A stretch of DNA of 12,070 bases from Microcaldota archaeon (GTDB lineage Archaea > Micrarchaeota > Micrarchaeia > Micrarchaeales > CABMGC01): the NCBI GenBank assembly GCA_027314465.1, contig DAHVAU010000028.1:1-12070 (forward strand). Reading direction: 5' to 3'. The notes beneath the pieces were generated by a model. That model did no database searches. It saw only the letters and a program-made list of their open reading frames with translations, and was not told where the DNA came from. A program made the translations under genes and the position numbers. Shown here piece after piece: positions 7,661 to 12,070 of this stretch (position 1 is the first letter of the stretch; every line of letters starts with the position of its first letter).

Positions 7661-7708
7661 GGTTTTTGTGACGAAGTGTATAGTCAGTATCAAACGGATG
7701 GGACTGCA

Positions 7709-7975
7709 ATGCAGCTTTCGGCAAAGGCAGGCGATGCCATACGAAGAGGCTCGCTGAAGATAAGGGTTGTGAGGAATGGAATGTTCCAGCAGCTCACTTT
7801 CACTGTTAAGAGAGTGCAGCTTGGTAATGTCACCTACGTTGAGCTTGCTACAGACAGACAGGTAGACCTCTCAGAGCTTACCAGAGTTGCAGAGGAGTTC
7901 GGCCTGCCGGTAGAGGCGCAGAACGGCAGGGCCTTTCCAGAAGGCACATCTGCCACAGACTTCGCAGGATTGTAG
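7709..7975 (+). CDS. Small hypothetical protein, 88 aa
   Basis: I do not recognise this protein. From the ATG at 7709 it reads as 88 residues, mixed alpha/beta, with no cysteine, signal peptide or membrane segment. Residues 17-48 alternate hydrophobic and polar positions (KIRVVRNG, QQLTFTVKRVQ, VTYVELA), suggesting three or four beta strands. A helix at about 53-65 (DLSELTRVAEEFG) and a Gly/Pro/Ser-rich tail follow. GTG at 7676 is an alternative start adding 11 residues. I prefer the ATG because a TATA-like CTTAATAT at 7653-7660 would start transcription near 7683, downstream of the GTG. It stands alone, divergent from nuoA and convergent with the zinc mini-protein gene (24 bp between stops). 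The period-3 codon pattern and ATA/AGG use match the neighbours, so it is probably a real gene. Confidence 0.7.
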   Translation: MQLSAKAGDAIRRGSLKIRVVRNGMFQQLTFTVKRVQLGNVTYVELATDRQVDLSELTRVAEEFGLPVEAQNGRAFPEGTSATDFAGL

Positions 7976-7999
7976 CATCTGGGCGTGCAGCCGCACGGA

Positions 8000-8137
8000 T
8001 CATGCCTTCCTGCCGCTCCTGCACGAATCGCAGACGCCAGCTCTTATGTGCAGCGCGCAGCACGGCCTTGAGCACATCCTGCACACAGCCCCAGCTACCT
8101 TCCCGCAGATGTGGCATAATCCTTCCAGTTCTGACAT
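8000..8137 (-). CDS. Zinc-finger mini-protein, 45 aa
   Basis: A short reading frame on the reverse strand, ATG at 8137 and TGA at 8000-8002, encodes 45 residues dominated by metal ligands: C8-x2-C11, C19-x2-C22, C26-C27 followed by H30, and C36-x2-C39. Eight ligands in four pairs would suit two zinc ions in a HIT/B-box-like cross-brace; the fold assignment is inference. The tail is basic (RSGRKA), compatible with nucleic-acid or acidic-partner binding. It begins 7 bp after the stop of the primase subunit gene with a GTGAT element just upstream of its ATG, so the two are very likely co-transcribed. No larger domain is present, so it probably acts as a small partner or adaptor. I cannot name a known family. 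Confidence 0.75.
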   Translation of the reverse strand: MSELEGLCHICGKVAGAVCRMCSRPCCALHIRAGVCDSCRSGRKA

Positions 8138-8144
8138 AGCATCA

Positions 8145-9056
8145 CTAGTCAATATCAAGTACGCCGCGGTAGAGCTCCCTGGCCCTGTCGAGCGATAGCG
8201 GCTTCATGCCCCTTGACTTTGCGTACTTGCACTGGTACTTTATGTAAGGGGCATTGACCTTGGTGTCAGGATTTACCTGCTTGCACTTCTCTATGTATTC
8301 GATTATCACACTTGCCGCCTCGTCCTCCCCCATCCCCCTTATGTTTGTAAGATAAGGTGCCAGCACCAGGTTCACGGTCCTGTGCCTCACGTCCGCTATG
8401 GGGGTGGATAGTATGCGCTCTATCCACCTGTAGCTGCTCTCCCTCACCTTTACCGCAGTCTTGAGCCTTGGAAGCCTCACGGTCTTGGCCTCTTCCACCA
8501 CCCTGGCGGGAAGCTCGTCCAGTGGTATTGGGAGCTTCTTTCTTATCTGGGCAGCGGATGCATCCTGCAGCACCCTTATAGCAGAGTCCCTGTCAAGGTA
8601 CACAAGACCCCTGCTCAGCGACTGCGATGAGAGCCGCAGCCGGGCATCCCTTGATGCCAGCATCAGTAAGTCAGTGAACTTCATTATGAACGTGCCTTGC
8701 GCATAGCTCATGGCGACTCCCAGTTCCGTCATGAGTTTTGTGATATTTGGAAGGGATTCAGATGCGAGCGCGCCCCCTACCCTGCTGGATTCTGCGAGCA
8801 CGTACCTGTCCGTATACGAACCTCCTGGAAGGGCGCTAACCAGCATCCTCGAATACACATAGCTTAGGACGTGCACCCTTTTTATGTCATCCATTGACAC
8901 TGCGCTGTAACCCACAGTCTCTTCATTGAGGTCCTCCTCAAGCCTTGCCTTGCCTGCGCGCAGCAGCCCGTCCTCTATGGCACCGCCATGAGCGGCTATT
9001 ATGTCCCGTGCTTCCTTGGAGAACGGATACTTGTACGCAAAGTCGAGGTCGTTCAT
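8145..9056 (-). CDS. priL: DNA primase large subunit (PriL-like) with PriX-like C-terminus lacking the 4Fe-4S domain
   Basis: PriL is the non-catalytic partner of PriS, the archaeal/eukaryotic-type primase that makes replication primers. From the ATG at 9056 the protein has 303 residues. MNDLDFAYKYPFSKEAR (1-17) and LSRGLVYLDRDSAIRVLQD (147-165) match the PriL N-terminal domain. The C-terminal part is different: SYRWIERILSTPIADVRHRT (208-227), then VLAPYLTNIRGM and EYIEKCKQVNPD. This resembles the helical module of PriX and of primase-associated C-termini. Only two cysteines occur (C258, C276), so the canonical four-cysteine iron-sulfur cluster is missing. An in-frame ATG at 9080 would add 8 residues, but the likely TATA box (9088-9095) would start transcription near 9065, favouring 9056. 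priS is not in the window. The subunit call is fairly firm; the PriX resemblance is from memory of motifs. Confidence 0.8.
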   Translation of the reverse strand: MNDLDFAYKYPFSKEARDIIAAHGGAIEDGLLRAGKARLEEDLNEETVGYSAVSMDDIKRVHVLSYVYSRMLVSALPGGSYTDRYVLAESSRVGGALASESLPNITKLMTELGVAMSYAQGTFIMKFTDLLMLASRDARLRLSSQSLSRGLVYLDRDSAIRVLQDASAAQIRKKLPIPLDELPARVVEEAKTVRLPRLKTAVKVRESSYRWIERILSTPIADVRHRTVNLVLAPYLTNIRGMGEDEAASVIIEYIEKCKQVNPDTKVNAPYIKYQCKYAKSRGMKPLSLDRARELYRGVLDID

Positions 9057-9087
9057 GCTCCCATAGCTAGTATCTGCCATATAAAAT

Positions 9088-9095
9088 CTATATAT
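9088..9095 (-). promoter_or_regulatory. TATA box upstream of priL
   Basis: Minus-strand ATATATAG (9095-9088) is the best TATA match between priL and the divergent gene. Transcription would start near 9065, a few bases upstream of the ATG at 9056 and downstream of the ATG at 9080. This is the main reason for choosing the shorter PriL. Confidence 0.5.
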
Positions 9096-9110
9096 CCGAC
9101 TGCGAACCTG

Positions 9111-9125
9111 GGAAAGGTTTTAATA
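9111..9125 (+). promoter_or_regulatory. BRE plus TATA box of the 9153-10347 operon
   Basis: GGAAAGG followed by TTTTAATA closely fits the archaeal BRE/TATA consensus (purine-rich, AAA, two bases, then T/A-rich box). The TATA centre is about 31 bp from the ATG at 9153, predicting a leader of only about 5 nt. It is the clearest promoter in the window. Confidence 0.7.
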
Positions 9126-9152
9126 GGCGTGACTGCACATTAATTCGGTAAT

Positions 9153-9779
9153 ATGGCCGACGCCGACGATGCCCTGCCATGGGATGAGCAGACCGAACTA
9201 TTCGTAAAGGACATAGACACCTTATGCAGTCCGAGGTACGGAGTTAGTGCGAGGGACATCATGCTTGCTCCTGAGAAATTCGCAAAGACCCCAGACATAC
9301 TTAACAAGATCAAGAACATACGCTCTGATTCTGACGGCTACTTCGAGGACGTCATAAAAGACTTCTCCGCTGAGAATGACGAATTGGAAGAGGACCTGAA
9401 GAAGGCAGACGCATTATACAACCAGGTCAGCCAGAGCGTATCAAACAAGGCCGCTCTTGGGCGCATACCGATTATAAAGACGGATAATCTGGATCTGAGC
9501 TACTCGGCGCCAGAAGTGATATACATAGACCAGCTTGGCGGGCAGCTTGACACCCTGGTAAGCAAGCTTGTCAATTTCTCGAACTACATCGGCGATCTAT
9601 CGGTGTCATACAGAAAGTACATGCTGGGCAGCTGGCTGTTCTCAGGGCCAAGGAGCTATCTGGTATCTGTCAAGGCCCCTGACAACCCTGTGCTTGACAT
9701 AGAGAATTCGCAGTCGATCATAAACTCACTACTTGATGCGGCTGGCGATACGATATCAGGTCTTGGAGATTCGAAGTAA
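9153..9779 (+). CDS. Hypothetical soluble protein, 208 aa
   Basis: I do not recognise the family. The protein is acidic, has no signal peptide or membrane helix, and has a single cysteine (C25). Residues about 50-105 are charged and predicted helical (for example AENDELEEDLKKADALYNQV, about 74-93), possibly a short coiled coil. A middle segment (IPIIKTDNLDLSY, EVIYIDQLG) looks like beta strands, and another helical stretch follows (LDTLVSKLVNFSNYIGDL). The start is the first ATG after a strong BRE/TATA element. The Fap7-like gene begins 10 bp after its stop, so the two share a transcript. Codon use matches the neighbours. The linkage to a Fap7-type kinase might hint at ribosome maturation, but that is only guilt by association. 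Confidence 0.8.
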   Translation: MADADDALPWDEQTELFVKDIDTLCSPRYGVSARDIMLAPEKFAKTPDILNKIKNIRSDSDGYFEDVIKDFSAENDELEEDLKKADALYNQVSQSVSNKAALGRIPIIKTDNLDLSYSAPEVIYIDQLGGQLDTLVSKLVNFSNYIGDLSVSYRKYMLGSWLFSGPRSYLVSVKAPDNPVLDIENSQSIINSLLDAAGDTISGLGDSK

Positions 9780-9789
9780 GAAGGTTGCG

Positions 9790-10347
9790 ATGAAGAAGGT
9801 AGTAGTGATAACAGGAACGCCTTGCAGCGGCAAGACCACCATATCAAGAGAGGTGAGCCGCAGGCTGCCGAGCTGCGAACTCATATCAGCAAACGACCTG
9901 GTAAAGGGAAAGAACCTGTTCACAGGATACTCCAAAAACGGGGAGATGATAGCCGACATGAGAAGGCTGTCCGCAGAGATAGGCAGGCGCATTAAGGGCA
10001 GCGAGAAGGACGTCGTCATAGTGGAGGGGCACCTTCTCTGCGATTTGAAGGTGCGCGGTGCCGTTGCCATAACTATAAGGGAGCACCTGGGCACGCTGCT
10101 ATCGCGCATGGAGAAGAGAGGCTATGCACACAAGAAGATAGAGGACAACATAGTCGCAGAATCAATAGATTATTGCGGCGTCAATGCCTCAGGCAACTAT
10201 GTAGAAGCATACGAGATCCTCTCAGGACCGCGCGCAGCGGCGAGCGTAGTATCAATAATCAGCGGTAAGAAGGGGGGCATGGGGGGCATAGACATGCTCG
10301 AGGAGCTAAACGGCATCCTCAAGAAGCTGGGAAAGGCAGCAATCTGA
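9790..10347 (+). CDS. Adenylate kinase-like NTPase of the Fap7/hCINAP family
   Basis: This 185-residue P-loop kinase has a Walker A motif GTPCSGKTT (9-17), a VEGH motif (78-81, the family's acidic-x-His region), and a LID-like stretch RMEKRGYAHKKIEDN followed by VAESIDYCGV (106-131). This layout is that of archaeal Fap7-type proteins annotated as adenylate kinase family. In eukaryotes Fap7 acts with uS11 in late 18S rRNA processing, and archaeal members show NTPase activity and uS11 interaction; applying that role here is inference. The ATG at 9790 was chosen because the P-loop strand begins at residue 4 and an AGAAGG ribosome-binding element precedes it. An upstream ATG at 9733 would overlap the previous gene. 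A tandem 9-bp G-rich repeat lies in the C-terminal part. It converges on cca with one base between stops. Confidence 0.88.
   Translation: MKKVVVITGTPCSGKTTISREVSRRLPSCELISANDLVKGKNLFTGYSKNGEMIADMRRLSAEIGRRIKGSEKDVVIVEGHLLCDLKVRGAVAITIREHLGTLLSRMEKRGYAHKKIEDNIVAESIDYCGVNASGNYVEAYEILSGPRAAASVVSIISGKKGGMGGIDMLEELNGILKKLGKAAI
10272..10289 (+). repeat. Tandem 9-bp G-run repeat inside the Fap7-like gene
   Basis: The unit GGGGGGCAT occurs twice in a row, coding for the Gly-Gly-Met-Gly-Gly-Ile segment at residues 162-167. An even number of units keeps the frame, since nine bases are three codons. Two six-G runs are prone to slippage. Confidence 0.8.
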
Positions 10348-10348
10348 A

Positions 10349-11722
10349 CTATACAGTGAGCCTTTTTGTTATCTCCAGGTACGCCTGCACCTGGGCCTGT
10401 GCGGGAATTCTGTTCACAGTTATCTTAGCTGCAGCGAGGTTTATGTCCTTGTGGCGTACACATTCCTTAGGAAGGCTGCCAAGCGCGTCGCGTATGGTCG
10501 CAAACCTGCTCTTCTCCAGTGCATATAAGCATGTGCCGCTTATCCTGAACCCGTATGCATCCTTGTGCATGCGCATGAACGATGACACAGCATCCCTCAT
10601 GAACACTTCAGGGCCTTTGAGCATCCTTGAACCCATATACTGCCCTGCAGGCGCGAGTATGATCATGAACCCCATGCGGCCGAGAATGAACTGCACACTT
10701 TCATAAACTGTAAATCCGTTGCCTTCCAGGTGCCTTACTATCTGCTGGTTCACCTTCCTTAGCTGCGGATACACTATGTCCTCGCTCTTGTCAGGCACCT
10801 TGCACATTATAGCAAATACGTCAAGACCAGCATCGCAGGCAAGCTTGCGAATCATCTTCCCGGCAGATCCGCTAGAGAACTTTGGACCGTAGAATGCATC
10901 TACTTCAGGATTGTCAAGAAACCTGCGTGATGCTATGGCGAACCTTCCAAGGGACTCCATGGAGACCCCTGCAGCAACGTTCCTACCAGCATCGACAGGG
11001 TCGACTACCACGAACTCTGAATTGAATTTCTCCAATAACCCATCAGTGGATTCCTTCCTGGAAAGCGGCTCTATCGCCACCGGTAGCCTGAATCTCGACG
11101 CATGCTTCATTAGAGAATGAAGTGAGCCGTAGTGATGGATTAGCAGCTCGCACAGATACCCGGAGAAGCCGTTTGTCTTTATCTCTGCACCGTATATCCC
11201 GTGCGCCTTCATGAAGTACTTCAGCAGCCTTACATCATCCCTCTGCCGCTCGCTCAGATTGCCGTTTATGAAATCCGTGTGCATAGGCGTCCTGTCCACC
11301 GTTGTGCCCATGTCCTCTATGTTGTCTATCTTAAGTGCTGGCACTATGTCTGCTTTGATCCCTATAGAGTCGAGGTACAGCCTTATGTAAGGATGCTCGG
11401 CATACTTGACCTCGTATCTGCCCTTCTCCTTGCCTACTACCCTCTTCCCGTACTGCACACCCTTCTTGACCACAGTGTCCCTATCCATCCTCTTGTCAAA
11501 GAGCATGAATATGTCTATGTCGCCGTCGCCCTTCAGGTTGGTTCCCCTGGCTACGGATCCCACCACCCTGAGCTCGACATCACGCGGCACCGTCTCCTTG
11601 AGAATTCCCATGAGGTGGTTTACCTTGTAAACTGTCTGCTGAACCTCGGCAGGGCTTGGCTTTATGTCCTTGAGTATGCGGTCGAATATGGCCTTGACCT
11701 TGGCATCACCGCGCCTATCCAT
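10349..11722 (-). CDS. cca: CCA tRNA nucleotidyltransferase, archaeal class I
   Basis: This enzyme adds or repairs the 3' CCA end of tRNAs using CTP and ATP without a nucleic-acid template. The protein has 457 residues, normal for class I. VVGSVARGTNLKGDGDIDIF (53-72) holds the GS motif and the catalytic pair D68 and D70. KADIVPAL (123-130) supplies the third acidic residue, D125. HTDFINGNL, DDVRLLKYFMKAHGIYG (162-178) and GFSGYLCELLIHHYG (185-199) are the archaeal class I central domain, and VVDPVDAGRNVAA (239-251) is also conserved. The tRNA gene next door lacks an encoded CCA, in keeping with need for this enzyme. A TATA element centred about 25 bp upstream of the ATG indicates leaderless mRNA. 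It is not the bacterial/eukaryotic class II enzyme. Confidence 0.97.
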   Translation of the reverse strand: MDRRGDAKVKAIFDRILKDIKPSPAEVQQTVYKVNHLMGILKETVPRDVELRVVGSVARGTNLKGDGDIDIFMLFDKRMDRDTVVKKGVQYGKRVVGKEKGRYEVKYAEHPYIRLYLDSIGIKADIVPALKIDNIEDMGTTVDRTPMHTDFINGNLSERQRDDVRLLKYFMKAHGIYGAEIKTNGFSGYLCELLIHHYGSLHSLMKHASRFRLPVAIEPLSRKESTDGLLEKFNSEFVVVDPVDAGRNVAAGVSMESLGRFAIASRRFLDNPEVDAFYGPKFSSGSAGKMIRKLACDAGLDVFAIMCKVPDKSEDIVYPQLRKVNQQIVRHLEGNGFTVYESVQFILGRMGFMIILAPAGQYMGSRMLKGPEVFMRDAVSSFMRMHKDAYGFRISGTCLYALEKSRFATIRDALGSLPKECVRHKDINLAAAKITVNRIPAQAQVQAYLEITKRLTV

Positions 11723-11740
11723 GCTAAAGTGTTTGTTAAG

Positions 11741-11752
11741 TAAAATATAAAT
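11741..11752 (-). promoter_or_regulatory. TATA box of cca
   Basis: Minus-strand TTTATATTTTAC lies with its centre about 25 bp from the cca ATG, so the transcript probably begins at or next to the start codon. The region is shared with the divergent tRNA promoter, about 55 bp apart. Confidence 0.6.
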
Positions 11753-11806
11753 ATGGCGGATTCTTCAGGTATTAACAACCCGTCTGCCCGGTATCCCATA
11801 GGCAGG

Positions 11807-11815
11807 TATATTATT
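11807..11815 (+). promoter_or_regulatory. TATA box of the tRNA-Ala gene
   Basis: TATATTATT is centred about 27 bp upstream of base 1 of the mature tRNA. At the usual archaeal TATA-to-start distance, transcription would begin at the mature 5' end or within a base or two of it. Confidence 0.55.
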
Positions 11816-11837
11816 ACCAATCACCACATGCTACTGT

Positions 11838-11909
11838 GGGCTCGTAGCGCAGCAGTAGCGCGTTTCGTTCGCAACGAAAAGGTCGCGGGTGCGAATCCCG
11901 CCGAGTCCA
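11838..11909 (+). tRNA. tRNA-Ala (anticodon CGC)
   Basis: The full cloverleaf can be folded by eye. The acceptor stem is GGGCTCG/CGAGTCC with the G3-U70 wobble that identifies alanine tRNA. The D stem is GCGC/GCGC with a 7-base loop, the anticodon stem TTTCG/CGAAA with loop TTCGCAA, giving CGC at 11870-11872, and the T stem GCGGG/CCCGC. The discriminator base is A73. The length is 72 nt, with no intron and no encoded CCA. Two loop positions are unusual: the D loop reads AGCAGTA (A where G18 is expected) and the T loop TGCGAAT (G at position 55 where U, later pseudouridine, is expected). All stems pair perfectly, so it does not look like a pseudogene. Confidence 0.95.
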
Positions 11910-11978
11910 TTTCATACCTTATGATGACAGGCTGTTTTGGAGTCGGATGTAGAATCCCTTGCTTTTCTCAGGTTCTTC

Positions 11979-12010
11979 ATAGATTATAAATTATTAATTT
12001 AGTAAATATC
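11979..12010. promoter_or_regulatory. AT-rich, promoter-like tract in the gene-free right end
   Basis: Between the tRNA and the window end (11910-12070) I see no convincing coding region on either strand. The stretch around ATTATAAATTATTAATTT is much richer in A/T than anything else here and could be a plus-strand TATA region, starting a transcript near 12010-12015 that continues past the edge. A plus-strand ATG at 12014 gives only 13 codons before a stop, so any product would more likely be an RNA gene or a gene starting further right. The orientation is not certain. Confidence 0.3.
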
Positions 12011-12070
12011 ATTATGGACTTAGTTGGATCTCGGAGATTAATTGGCAGGTTGTAAGTGACGCAAAGACGC

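Noticed and set aside
7878..8117. Minus-strand 79-codon open frame
   Set aside because: It is out of frame with the Cys/His mini-protein at 8000-8137 and overlaps the 3' end of the plus-strand gene; the zinc-ligand pattern is much stronger evidence.
11784..11805. CTGCC...GGCAG inverted repeat upstream of the tRNA
   Set aside because: Only a 5-bp stem with a 12-base loop, upstream of the inferred start; too weak to call a regulatory hairpin.
11824..11839. CCACA/TGTGG inverted repeat overlapping the tRNA 5' end
   Set aside because: Five-base stem that would be mostly outside the transcript if transcription starts at the mature end; likely chance.
11753..11989. Plus-strand 78-codon open frame
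   Set aside because: It runs straight through the tRNA-Ala gene and its promoter and has no similarity I can see; the tRNA explains the sequence.
11977..12069. Minus-strand frame open from the right edge to a TGA at 11977, possibly the end of another gene
   Set aside because: Only about 30 codons, rich in TTA and ATT codons unlike the neighbouring genes, with no motif; not enough support.
1..12070. CRISPR arrays, insertion sequences, integrases, toxin-antitoxin or defence genes
   Set aside because: No direct-repeat arrays, terminal inverted repeats, transposase motifs or phage-like genes were seen; the gene content is core metabolism and information processing.

Overview
The window looks like a chromosomal segment of an archaeon. 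The evidence is a class I archaeal CCA-adding enzyme, an archaeal/eukaryotic-type primase large subunit, a Fap7-family kinase, BRE/TATA promoters about 26 bp ahead of apparently leaderless starts, a tRNA gene without encoded CCA, and heavy use of ATA (Ile) and AGG (Arg) codons. The gene content, very tight packing and moderate G+C would fit an ARMAN/Micrarchaeota-like lineage or a relative of the Thermoplasmata. That placement is inference, not something the sequence proves.

Bases 1-7630 (minus strand) hold one long operon for a respiratory complex I of the 11-subunit Nuo/Fpo type, in transcription order nuoA-B-C-D-H-I-J-K-L-N. Genes overlap or are separated by at most 5 bp. nuoN runs off the left edge. 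There is no nuoE, F or G in the window, and the operon starts directly at nuoA, so the donor is probably not NADH through a NuoEFG module. NuoD keeps the His and Tyr that bind the quinone head group. No nuoM lies between nuoL and nuoN, and several membrane residues normally needed for proton transfer are changed in NuoA, NuoL and NuoN.

Bases 7631-9152 hold a small plus-strand gene of unknown function (88 aa), divergent from nuoA across a 78 bp promoter region. A minus-strand pair follows: a primase large-subunit gene and, 7 bp downstream, a 45-residue protein made almost entirely of zinc-binding Cys/His pairs. The primase subunit has the PriL N-terminal domain, but its C-terminal part resembles the PriX/primase-associated helical module and lacks the four cysteines of the usual 4Fe-4S domain.

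Bases 9111-10347 (plus) hold a clear BRE/TATA promoter, a 208-residue hypothetical gene and a Fap7-type adenylate kinase, apparently one operon. This converges, with a single base between stop codons, on cca (10349-11722, minus). cca is divergent from a tRNA-Ala(CGC) gene at 11838-11909 whose TATA box lies about 27 bp from the mature 5' end. The tRNA carries a paired change at the 18:55 tertiary contact. The last 160 bases hold no gene I can support, only an AT-rich promoter-like tract.

Most of the window is core metabolism and information processing. The parts most worth a second look are the cluster-less PriL with its zinc mini-protein, the altered proton-channel residues and gene order in complex I, and the tRNA-Ala with its tertiary-contact swap and leaderless-type promoter.
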